Assembly: GCA_951802195.1 (NCBI GenBank)
Contig: OX637624.1
Span: 1,054,001 to 1,118,000 of the forward strand
From: Tausonia pullulans
Lineage: Eukaryota > Basidiomycota > Tremellomycetes > Cystofilobasidiales > Mrakiaceae
Length of the DNA: 64,000 bases
Direction: 5' to 3'
Below, piece by piece: positions 26,149-36,836 of this stretch. The notes beneath the pieces are model-generated. The model was not told the DNA's origin. It ran no database searches and saw only the letters and a list, made by a program, of their open reading frames with translations. How positions within the stretch are numbered: the stretch's first letter is position 1; the number at the start of each line of letters is the position of its first letter. A program made the translations under genes and the position numbers.

Positions 26149-26901
26149 GAGATGGCGTGCAGCCAGGGGATACAGAGGGGGAGGGAAGTGGTGATAGTGG
26201 CGGGGGGGGGGGAGGGAGGAAGAAGGGAGGGATATATAGCCAGTAGGCTGACGGTCGCTGGATGGTGGTGGTTCGGGAGAGGCTGTCACGAGGCAAGCCA
26301 GATGGACACCGTCGTCGGGTCCGATGGGGTCGCGTTTCTTCTTCTTGCCCTCTGATGCGAGGAAAGAGGAAGGCAGAACCATATCACAGGAGCCTGGCCT
26401 GGCACATGCAGAAGCGGGACCAAGAGTCGCCGAAAGAGGCGGCCCGAAGAGCTTCTCATCTTCTTCACTCCGCCTTAGAGAATGCACGCTAAAAGGGGCC
26501 CAGACTCCGTCATTTGCTGAGTGCGTCTGAGCCTGGATTCGATCGAAGTCGGCGATATGAAAGACTGATCCATCATGATCGGTCGTCGTCGCTTGTTTCG
26601 TACTCCAGGAGCACATGTATAAGCCTCTTGGGAATCGATCATACTCCTGCAGAGCAGCAGCGATGTCTGCACTGATGGAGGGTACACCGCGACACCCTTG
26701 ACGACCACGGTCTCTCCCAGAGGCGAGGCCAGGCCACGCGAACGGCATGAGTCGGGAGAGGTTACCACCCACCCCTCGACTACCATCCACTTGCCCTTGC
26801 CCGGACGTACGTGAGCGAATTGCCCACCCTTGCCTCGCACCCTCTTCTCTCCATCGGCTGATTCAGCTGTCCTATCGGGCAGATAGGAGAGGCGATACAT
26901 C
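26149..26901. other. Divergent intergenic region, GT25 / SERF-like
   Basis: 753 bases between opposite start codons, serving as both promoters. A run of 11 G at 26202..26212, followed by GGA-rich sequence, lies about 55 bases upstream of the GT25 start (C-rich in that transcript). Open frames here are not supported. Confidence 0.5.
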
Positions 26902-27506
26902 ATGGCTCGTGGAAACCAGCGTGACAAGGCTCGTGAGAAGAACGAGAAGGCGAAGTGAGTTGTCTTCCCTCTTCCTCCTCCTCCTTCGTCATCAATCCCA
27001 CGCCGCTACCACCGCCGCCTGACTCTCGTCATATCGCTCACACTCAGGGCCAGCGAGGGCAAGAAGATGACTGGCAACGTTCAGCAGCGGAACGAGGCGT
27101 GAGTCGTTGCTCGCTCTTTACTTTGCGCCGTCGCGTGAGCGCAGCTGCTTGGCATGTGCTCTCGCTCTTTCACTTTGCTCTCGGCTTGCTGGAATACCGC
27201 CCGAGATTATGCAAGGAGCCTGAGTACGAGCCTGGTGGGGTTTCGAGTACCCCTTTGTCACCTGTCGGCTGGAACGCGTACGAGCGAGACCTGACCACTG
27301 ACCCCTTTACCTTCCGTCTCGTTCGACCAGCAACGCCGCCGCTCTTGCTGCCAAGATTGCTGTCAGTGCTCTTTGCTTACTCTTTGGACGCTCGTGAGAC
27401 GTCATTCGCTGACTTCGCCCTCCGGTCGCACCCACAGGAGAAGAAGGCCAAGGCCGACGGCACCTTTGTCGAGCCCCCAAAGCCCAAGACCTTCCTCAAG
27501 AAGTAA
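26902..27506 (+). CDS. SERF/4F5-like small basic protein
   Basis: Exons 26902..26954, 27048..27098, 27331..27361 and 27438..27506 join to a 67-residue protein. It begins MARGNQRDKAREKNEKAKAS, the SERF (small EDRK-rich factor, 4F5) signature, and continues with Lys/Ala/Glu-rich sequence to ...EPPKPKTFLKK. Human SERF proteins and nematode MOAG-4 bind amyloid-prone proteins and also RNA; the normal role in fungi is poorly defined. All junctions keep the frame with GT/AG ends. The third intron-flanked exon is only 31 nt. Family assignment is good; function is inferred only from family. Confidence 0.85.
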
Positions 27507-29447
27507 ACAAAGGCACGTTCAAAGCAGCAACAGCTTGCATGCTTTCCTCGAGCGGCCTTTGTTGCGGGTCCAGAGACCCGATGCAAGTGAGGAGGGACAA
27601 TGGGCGGCTGGCTGAATGGATGACTTGATGATCCCTGCTTGTAAGACCAGGACGCGATAGAGGCGCGTCGAAACTCTCGGCACTCAGGCGCGCGCTTCTC
27701 TGCCATATCCTTCTCCGCCCTAGCCTCTCCGAGCACCTTTCTTTCTCCTCTCGCACATTGTTCAATGCCATAGCGGTCTCTTGAGGGCAGTGGCGCAGCG
27801 GCGTTGGCGTTCTTCCTTCATCACGTTCACCCTTCCAAATGTCGAAGAGGCGCCGGATTCTCCATACAGCAGGAGCATGCAGCCGAGACGCTCATATAGG
27901 GACCAACCCGTATGATACGCCTTGATGCGAATGTTGTTAAAATAGCTCAACACTTAAAGGGTTGATGGATCAAAGCGAAGCATGTGCGCGATCGCAGTAT
28001 TCCTGAAATCCCGCCCTCGGTCCGTGGCTTCGCAGCTCTATCTCCTCCATCCCCGCCGTTGATATCGAAATATTCGCAGGAGACGTTGTCTTTCCTGAGG
28101 CTCATAACCCATAAGCATCGAGCTAGTATCGTCTCGATAAACGTATATGAGAAATAGACACCGACGAATCATGCTACAGTTGTTTTTTAAACCGACGGCA
28201 AAACGACATTATTTTATTCTTTCCTTCCCCGTTCAACAGCTACTTCTTCCCTCAAGCCGCCTGAGCGTCTCGTGTCCCTCCCCTATCCTCCTCATATCCA
28301 GACCTCACCCTGTCCGCGATCTCCTGGCGAGATCGCATCTCAAAAAACCTCTGATCTAAAGACGACCACCGCTACCCCTGGTTCTTGCCTCTGGCCGACG
28401 ACACGGGCCTGTCCCACTAGCTTCTCTCTCCTTCTCTCCTTCTCCGACCCTCCTCTCATTTATATCATGTTGCTCAGTCATAATATCTTCTTCCCCTCTT
28501 CCTCTCTGCTCTGTTCTACTCGACCACCGCGAAGGGCTCGACAATCTCTCGCCGATCCTCCACGAATCTGGGTTGACGACCGACGCTCATTCGTGACGCC
28601 GACAATGCCTCGCATGACCGATCCGCCAGCTTCTTTCGCCTTGTTGCTGGCAGGTCGGATGTTTCCGAGAGAGAATGGGCCTCTCTCGGTTGCGTCTCGG
28701 AGGGTCCTCAGACCGAAGACGATAGCAACTCGGGCTGGGTACTCGCGGACTAAAGCCAATTCGACCTCACAAACCTCGCCGTTGAGGCGTGCCATAACTC
28801 GTGCGCGAGCATGGCATTCACGGAACCCTGGCCTCCTATGTGAGTCGGCTCGATTTCAACATTGGTATCTGACTTATTGTTGAAACTTGCATGTGCGCGC
28901 CGTAATGCTCTCCTCTTCAGACGGAGGAGAACTCCCTTGCACCGATTCACTTTCGAACGGAGGCGGTCGGACAATAGACAGCGGCTGATGTGGCATGCTC
29001 TGTTTGAGTGATGGAATCCAGACTTGTGGAGGGTGAGTGAGGGCCTCTTCGGATCCGAACGCTGCCTAGGGTACCCTCAGTGAAATGTAAAGGGTATGAT
29101 GGCTGCTACCAGAGACCGCACGTTGAAGCTTTACCACAGACTTGACGAGACATGCGTCTCGTCTACAACGATTGATCTGTTGTCTGAATCACACGTGGCG
29201 AGTCTAAGCTTGCCTTTTCCGTGAAACATTTATCTCCTGGCGGACACACGGCGCGAACGATGGGCTTATAACAATCTTTTAGTGCGTGAAGCGGACAACC
29301 GGAGAAACTTATAATAAAGACAGGATAAACAACAGACTGCTCTAGTGTCTGAGCGATTGAGACCCTTGCGGTCACCTCTTTCTCTTGAGTTCCTTGGTCC
29401 CCATCGCGGCCGCTTGTCCTTCTGACTTCAGCGACAATTGGGGGAGC
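27507..29447. other. Largest gene-free stretch (convergent)
   Basis: 1.94 kb between two convergent stops. It is less GC-rich than its surroundings, especially 27.9-28.3 and 29.1-29.4 kb. Open frames on both strands (for example + 28272..28883, - 28478..28795) show no family and inconsistent codon use. No tRNA, repeat family or transposon ends recognised. It could hold long 3' UTRs or a non-coding RNA, but I cannot show that. Confidence 0.45.
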
Positions 29448-32400
29448 TCATAGCGAGAGGGTTCCCCAGTGGGTCAAGTAGGCTGCAACGTCCTCCTTAA
29501 AGCCAGATTTTCTGTCATGACAGAAAACAGAGTCAGCCACCCCCTCTCGTCACCGCAACCCTTCGCCTCGCCTCAGCTTTCGTAACTCACCCTCTCCTGT
29601 ATGACACTTGCCCACTTGTCCTTCCCCTCTGCGATGCCCTGCTCCACCCTCTCTGTCCAATTGCGTGTCACCCACCCGAGGACGCGAGCGTCGAGCTCAG
29701 CGTTGCCCTTGATGGGCGGGATGTAGGGCTCGTGTGGCTCGATGGCCAGGCGGAGCTGCTCAATAAATTGGGCGTTGTCCTTGCAGAGGACGGAGTAGGA
29801 CTAAGGAGGGAAGGAGGGAAGGAGGGAAGGGCAGAGAGATCGTCAGCGTCGCGTTCTCGTAACCAGAGCTCGAAACCTGGGAACTTGGAAGCGGAAGGGC
29901 GACGGGGGACAACAGGCAACAGGGACTTCAAAAAGTACGATGACCTCGAGGACGTGATGTGCTTTTCAGGTACTCATCTCCACCGCGGAGAGAAATGAGG
30001 CTGGTGTGGTATGTAGCCCACTCGTCGAAGGGGGGGGAGGGGGAATGGGAGTAGAAGCGGGAAGGGCATGACGGGGGACTCACATGGGGCTCGCCGAGCT
30101 TGCCGAAATGGCTGTGCTGGAGTAGCGAGACATCCTTAAGATCCTTCTCCCAACATTTATCCTTTAACGGGTTGAGGAAGGGAACGCCCCAGCAAAGGCC
30201 GAACTGGGTCATCATAGCATGGGCGTGGGTTAGTCACGCCAGGGAGCAAGGATGCGCCGAGAAAAGGAACCCGGGCGGAGCTGAGGGAAGCAGCCTTACC
30301 CAAGGTGTTGGGCTGGAGCGAAGTTTCGAAGGGCGCGGCGCGTGTCAGTCTTGCACGAGGACCTCCGCCGTGCGTACTCATAACGCGACCTCACCTCATG
30401 ATAGGATCCCCCAACCCGACAATCGCCAAGCTCCTCGCCAGCTCCCTCTCGAATCCAGGCTTGTCGAGCAAGCCTCCCCCCGATTTGAGGTTCCGCACTC
30501 CTGGCCAGGCCCCCTTGCCCTCCTCATCGTACGCGCCGACGAATTCGATGTTGAGCGCCTCGGCGGCCTCGGTGAAGACGTCTGGATTGTACGGCGTGCT
30601 CCAGACGTCAAAGTAGTGTCGGTACTTTGCCAGAACCCAGACCTGGCGCGGCTTCTCAGAATAGGCCGGGACCTGGGAGGTGGGCGCAAAAGCCGATGTC
30701 AACTCGCGCGAACCACAGGCCAGGAATTGGGAGGCAACGAGAGAGGAGGGGTCGCACAATCTTATCGCTGCAGGTGTCTAGCATTGGAGCGCGAAGTAAG
30801 TGGGTCAGAGGCACGCTTGAGCAGGGAGGACGATAATCGATGAGACCAACCCTCGACCGAGTACCCGATATGCAACCACTGCTTTCCAAAATCTTCCGGG
30901 ACCTGTCGAAATGAGATATTTGTGGCGAAAGCTCAGGCACAATTTCTCGCGGGTATAGGATGGAGGGGCTTGTCGACGCACAAGCATCCACTCAGACCCA
31001 AACGGTGAGACATTGTCCATCCCGAAGAAGCTCGCATGGAAGAGATCTGTGAAAGAAAGCAGGATGTTCCTCGGTAAGTCACACCATCGCTTCCTTCCTT
31101 GATCCCCGAACACGAGACTTTGACACTGAGGCGGGGAGGAGCGCAGCCTAACCTTGGATGCGTACTCCGCGAGGGTTCCATGACGATCGGTAGCAGTCCC
31201 AGTTTTCGAGGCACGTCTTGATATCATGCCAAGGTACAAGCGCGACCCGGATAAAGTTGGGGATGAGAGTATACAGAAGAGCTGGAGGTGGCCGAATAAG
31301 GAACAAGAGAGAGGCGGTCAAGATCGGACGCGCGCGTCGAGATAGCCCTACCATCCGGGCGGGCAATAGCGATTGAAATTGAGGTGAACACTTACAAATC
31401 CCTTCAAGGTTCTCCGCGAAGACATAGGTGAAGCCTAACCGGTCGAGCGAAGAAAGTCTGAAGGATAGAAGAGGCTGGAGTCAGCAAGCACGCGAGGGTT
31501 GGACGACAAGCAAGTGCTGCCAGAGACGCGTTCAGTCACGAGCCGGTCGAGACCAAGCTGGCCCGCCCTCTCTCCGAACCTCGCCCGATGTTGAAGGTTT
31601 CCGCCTCTCTGAATAGCTGCTAAGACGCCGAAAGCATCGTGAAACCCCTAGCAGAGAGAGTGAGGAAGGGTAGAGGGTCTCGTCGATCGCGCCACAAGCG
31701 TCCAAGGCAGGTCGCTGGCGTCAAGTCGCCTCTGAGAGATCAAACACCTGACGCGAGCGAAGAAGGCGGCGGCGGCTTTATGAGGCCCGGGACTCACACA
31801 GATGAACCTGAGTAGTTTAACCCGATGGACGAAGGCGGCGATGAGAGCAGAGAGGATGAGCAATGGATATGGGTGCCGTACATAAGTTCACCCAGACAGC
31901 CGTTCCCGAGTCTTGGACCGCTTGTCCACGAGAGGTGTCAAGAACTCACTCCAGATACGCTCCCCACCAGGCACGCCAACGTGAGCCCACTTGTAGTCCG
32001 GGTCGGCGAGCACAACGACATCCTGCTGGCGCTCGCTAGTGTTCCCACAAGGAGGCGGAGAAAGGGACGATGAGCCAACTCTGTCCAGGGCGGCTGAGAG
32101 CAGTGGCGGATGATAAGGAGAAAAGCATACGAGCAAGTCCCTGTTGCAGTGCACCTAACGAGGTCACCGAGGACACGGATGTTGTGCTCCTTCCATTGAT
32201 TGTCCTCGTTTCTGAAAGTATAGGGGAAGGTTGAGGCGCGGAGGAGGAAGGAAGGGCAAGACACGTCAAGGTGCTGGCTCCCCCACTCGGGCACGGATTC
32301 AGGGAACAGGGAGTTGATACGCCAGACGCACGAAGGTGGCTCTGGCTGCAGCTCCCAACGCGAGCCCTTCCCCAGGCGCGCGTGTTGAGAGGAGGACGCG

Positions 32401-32570
32401 GGCGGGTTGAGGAGGTCGGAGTTGCTGATCTCGAGGATGAAGACGCCGCAAGCGGCGAAGGCGCCGGCCGTGAGGATGATCGAGGCGAGCCGACGTGGGG
32501 AGAGGTAGCGAGTGAGCCCATATAACCGGCCTCGTGCCTGGCGGCGGACGAAAGTCGACTCGGAGGACAT
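29448..32570 (-). CDS. GT18 (MGAT5-like) glycosyltransferase, type II membrane protein
   Basis: Starts MSSESTFVRRQARGRLYGLT with an Arg-rich cytoplasmic tail and a membrane anchor (ASIILTAGAFAACGVFIL, about residues 29-46). The luminal part is spread over many short exons. Blocks near the C terminus, VWVLAKYRHYFDVWSTPYNP, SLAIVGLGDPIM and FGLCWGVPFLNPLKDKCWEK followed by LLQHSHFGKLGEPHVYTY, resemble the donor-binding region of GT18 enzymes (alpha-1,6-mannosyl N-acetylglucosaminyltransferase V, with xGxGxP...EAxxxGxxFxNP and QHxxL...PxVY). The final exon encodes KSGFKEDVAAYLTHWGTLSL. N-glycan or other mannan branching is a reasonable guess but untested. Internal exon edges are approximate. Confidence 0.72.
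29508..29527. repeat. Perfect 20-bp palindrome across a GT18 splice acceptor
   Basis: ttttctgtcatgacagaaaa equals its own reverse complement. On the minus strand it places the 3' splice site (gacag|AAAA) of the last GT18 intron in its centre-right half. Confidence 0.85.
29803..29830. repeat. Octamer repeat (ggagggaa)x3
   Basis: Three copies of ggagggaa. In the GT18 transcript this reads as a CT-rich tract directly before the acceptor ccttag|TCCTACTCC, so it appears to be the polypyrimidine tract of that intron. Confidence 0.75.
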
Positions 32571-33395
32571 CCAGGTGGGAGGGGAAGGATGGAGGGGAGG
32601 ATAGGCCCAGAGCTAGACGAAGGGACAGCCTGAATGGTCGTTTGGCGCCGCTGCCTGGGCCCTATTCCACGAGCGAGTCAATCCCCGCTCCGCTAAGCCA
32701 GAACCTTGAGTCTTTCTCGTGTACCCCACCCCGAGGGAGCTCGAAGGCGGAAGGAACCAGCTTCCGTCTTCATTCCTTGTCCTCCTCTCACCGTATCCAC
32801 TCTTTTGATAAGCAGCAACGTCACTGGAATAAACCAGCAAGACATCAAGAAGAGAAGGAAAGGAGGACATGTAAAGCGGCAGTTCCGGAGATGGGGCTCG
32901 CGGGCAAAGGGGAGCGAACACTGTGGTATAGAAGCGATGGCCGCGCTGAACGAAGAGACTCAATCTGGGATTTATGAAATGACAGGGTACCTTGCCAGCT
33001 GAGTGAGACTGGACTGATGTAAGTATCCCGGGATGGGGGGTGGTGGCCGCGAGGCAAGGCATAGGCGAGTAGCACCCTGCTTCGTTGGCGGACCTTGCCT
33101 ATGGATTTTAACGATGAAACCCAGCAGAAAGGTGACTTCGCGGCGTCGTGTCTGCACCTCAATGGAGAAATGCCGGAACAGACGAAGGAAGCAGCAGATG
33201 GTCATCGACAGGAACTCGCACACATCCACTCCTCTTCGCACATTCATCCGATTCTTGTCTTCTTCACATTCTCCACCATGACGGCACCAACTGCCGACTC
33301 TCGACCGACCAAGTCCAGATCGTTGATCACGCGCGCTTCAGCTCGTGAACGGATGTCATCGATTGTAGGATCCAAGATTTACCAGCAACTTAAAC
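32571..33395. other. GT18 promoter / MYND gene 3' flank
   Basis: 825 bases between two minus-strand genes. No supported gene, RNA or repeat seen. Confidence 0.5.
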
Positions 33396-36300
33396 TCATG
33401 CCTCAGAGGCCGCCGCCGCCTGCTTGCCCTCCGTCTCCTCCCCCTCAGCTTCAGCCGTTGAAGGCCCCTTCTTCCTTCTCCTTTCAAGCGCCTCACATAT
33501 ATGTCGCTTCCCATCCCCAGCGGCCAGCTTGCCGACGCGACACTCCCTCGAGCAGAACCGCAGTCGACACTTGGGGCATTCCGGCAGATTGACACCCCTT
33601 GTGCCACAGACATCGCATGCTGCCCCGCGAGTGATGCGCGAGTCCATCTCAAGCTGGCGGAGTTGTGGATCGAGCGAGGGGTCGCCAAACTCGGTGAGGT
33701 GAGGGTTAGAGAGTGCCGGTCGGAGGACGGGTGGAGCGGCGAGCGGGGAGGTCATTTGCGAGTGGCGGTATGTCAGAAGTTGGGAGTTGGTTTTGGGCGG
33801 GAAAAGGTGTCTCGTCGACGAGGAGGGATCTGGAGGCGACGACGAGACTGAAGAGGATGAGGCCACTGCATCCTTGTTACCGCTGGCGGTGGTGATGGTA
33901 GGCGTGATGGGAGGCGACCAGCCAGACGGAAGGCGCGCTCTCGTCCCATGAGAAAGAGGCACGGTAGCCGGTCCGCGCACAGAATCAGGAGCAGAGATGG
34001 TCCCCGCCGACGAGAATCTCTTCAAGCTCCTCATGGCGCTGCCACGGGCCCCATGAGCACTGCCAAACCAACTCCAACCGCGTCTGACACCTGCATCCAC
34101 CACTCCTTCGACAATCGCGTCGTCCACAACCCCTTCAGCAGCACTCGCTCGCGCCTGTGCAATCCTGAGGCTAAGGACGCTCATCGTCGAGCGGGCTGTC
34201 GCACTCGATCGGACAGAGGTTCTTTGATTTTGGCTCTTCGTGTGGTGATGGGTGGTGGAAGGCTCGAAGGAGAGAAGGGAGGAGGACGCCGAGTCCTTGC
34301 GACCATGGCGAAGGCTGCAGTTCGCTGGCGAAGGGAAGGCGATGGTGGTAGAAACTGTTCTCTTTGCCTGCAACGGCAAAAGGGGTTGCTGCCGAGGAAA
34401 AGGGAATGCGGGAAGTACTTCGACACCTGTCGACGCCATCGGAGCTGGAGAGATGGCGAAAGGCGAGCCTTCGGGTCCCCCGAGACCTGAAACTCTAGAG
34501 CGTTTGCTCTGGCCGTTGCTGTGGCCGTTCCGGGCTGACGGAGATTTTGAGGTAGTCGCTGATTCCCGAGCGCCTGCCGAAGTGAGCCGGGTCTCGAGGA
34601 TGGCTGCGCGCTTCTCTGCAGAAATGGCGAGCTCGGCGGCCTCCTTAGTGTTTGAGCGCGAGCGATACCGGAGGAGCCGGCGGAAGTAGGCGAGCGAGTC
34701 CGCAGGGGAGACAGTGTGGGAAATGAGAGCCAGCTGAAACGGGGGAGAAAGAAATTAGGCTCTGACGCGAGGAGAGAAGGAGGAGTGCAAGTTTACTAGG
34801 TAGAGGAGGTGCATCTTGATGCCATGCAAAAGGCTCTCTCTCTTGGAGAGCGGACCCCGAGCAGTCCCGACGCTCTCGTCCTCATCCTCGTCCTTGTCTT
34901 CGTCCGAGAGCCAGGCGGCCTCGAGAAGCCGTCGGGCTGCGAGATTGCCGAGAGCCCATACGTTGGCGGTGACGTCGTGGCTGCCTGAGTCAGGTCGAAG
35001 CAGCACGGGCGCGGTATTGACTGGAAGCGGGACAGGCGGGTCTGAGGGCTGGAGGAGACCACGGCGGTAGAGCATCAAGAGGGCAGAGACGAGTTCGAGC
35101 TTGAGATTGAGAGAAAGGGGAAACATGAGCATGGCAGGAGAAAGAAACATCAACCACGCACCATCAAGAGCGCGGACTCGTGAGCCGGGTCGTGTCGTTC
35201 AGCTTCCAATATTCCAGTGGACGTCAGCAGCTTCTCCTCTCCTTCATCCGTTCTCGTGTCGCCTGCGACGCCGCCACCGAGCGCGAGCTGATCCCGTGCC
35301 TTGCCCTTGCCCTTGGCATAACGCCAACCTGGGCCCGCCGCATACACTTCGGCCTCAGCAGCAAGACCGACGAGGTAGCAAGCGCCGGCTTCGTTCATCA
35401 CCTCCCACTCCCTCCGGCCACGTGCGGGTGCCGTCGACTGGGACGACGACGGAGGGGGAACGCCGCTGAGCATGGTGCCATTGGCGCTACTACCTCCTGC
35501 TGCTCCTCCTCCCCCGCGGACGAGGAGGTTGCCGAGCGCGAGCGCGGTCGAAGCCGAAGGCCTTGGAGGAAGGCGGAGGGCGCGCCGGTAGAGCGTCGAC
35601 GCAAGGGCTGAGTCGTGCGATATGAGTGCTTTCTAAGAGGGAGTCAAGAGCAGAGGAGGACGTATGAGCCTATGACACAATGCGAGGCAAAGAACGACTG
35701 TTGACAGGGCGAAGGCGTAGACGCGTCTCGACCCAGCCGAGACCTTTCTCGTTCTGTGTCAAGTGAGACGTCTGCCCTCCCATTGCTCATCGAAGAAAAA
35801 GATGACACGCGGCGGCAGCGGGGTATAACTCAACGACTTCTTAGCCTGACGTGAGAGCGCCCTTTGGCACGTGCGACATGGAGGGTCGTCGGTCGGCTCG
35901 CCGATGTCACCTCCGCCTTCCGTTTGTCCAGAGCGAGCCCTGGAAGACAAGCAGCTTTATACAGGACCCACTGCCTTGAGCAAGGGGAAAGCCCTACATC
36001 GAGAACGGGGAGTCCACAGGAAACGGCTCGAGACTCGAGTGCAACGCGAGCTTGCGTGCGATAATGACGCTGTCTGTAAGAGGACAACTGACCTGGGCAT
36101 CCCACATTAGCTCCTCGACGTCCTCCTCATAGTCCTCATCGCTGTTGTCCTGGCCATCGTCGTCTTTGTCGTCATCGTGGGCCTTGGCCCGCCTCTCCGC
36201 CTCGTCGGCGAGCTCGGGGAGCGCGAACGATGAGCCACCGAGCCTCTTGCGGACCGTCTCGAGGAAGGAGGCCGAGTGCGACGCAGACGGCGGGTGCAGT

Positions 36301-36491
36301 CTATGCTGAGAGGAGGCTGCCGAGGGTGGAGGGGAGACAATCTCCATCGGACGCGATCGGCGAGTGCGTGGATGTGTATCTGAGTGCTGGAATGGAGGAG
36401 GACGTTGCCGTTGTGAGGAAGGAAGCGCTCCAGGCGCCGACGCCTCTGCCGCTTTGCTCCGCCTCCGGGGTTTCTGCCGTTGCGCCTTCAT
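33396..36491 (-). CDS. MYND-like zinc finger protein, unrecognised
   Basis: Starts MKAQRQKPRRRSKAAEASAP; exon 1 is 36093..36491. The N terminus is basic then acidic (DNSDEDYEEDVEELMWDAQ). The middle exons carry helical segments that look TPR-like: ASTLYRRALRLPP..STALALGNLL, ELVSALLMLYRRGLLQ, VWALGNLAARRLLEAAW and SLAYFRRLLRYRSRSNTKEA. A long Ser/Thr-rich region follows. The C terminus has CDVC, then CPKC, CSREC and HIC (CxxC-x9-CxxC-x4-CxxxC-x12-HxC), which resembles a MYND zinc finger with a shortened last pair. MYND domains usually bind proline-rich peptides. The combination of repeats and a C-terminal MYND suggests a scaffold or regulator; I do not recognise an orthologue. The small exon(s) around 35.7 kb are uncertain. 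Confidence 0.65.
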
Positions 36492-36836
36492 CAGCCCTCG
36501 AGCCGATGGCTTCCTTGCTTTGGAGACCCGATTCCGGGAATCATTTCAAGGGCACGTCGCCATGCGTGGGCTAAATCGAGCTGATATGCCGGTGTGCACT
36601 CCATTCTCTCGTGGATACGAAGGCAAGCAAGCTCCCTGACCGGCTGGCAGGAAGTCAAAGACTGCCTCGACGCATGACTTGTTCTTTGAAAGCCGATAAG
36701 TAGATAGATAAAATGCAAACAGATCCGAGACTTCCTTCGCTTGAGAGACTGGGAAACTCAAAAAAAAACAAAAAAAAAAGAAGGGATGTCGCGTGATGAG
36801 CAGCGGATGGTGTTTGGTTGCGGGAGAGCCCGCCCA
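36492..36836. other. Short gap, MYND promoter / SGNH 3' flank
   Basis: 345 bases with an A-rich tract (about 36760..36781). It contains the MYND gene promoter; nothing else seen. Confidence 0.5.

Noticed and set aside
27507-29447. Transposon or LTR remnant in the gene-free stretch
   Set aside because: No terminal repeats, target duplications or reverse transcriptase/transposase-like peptides found by eye.
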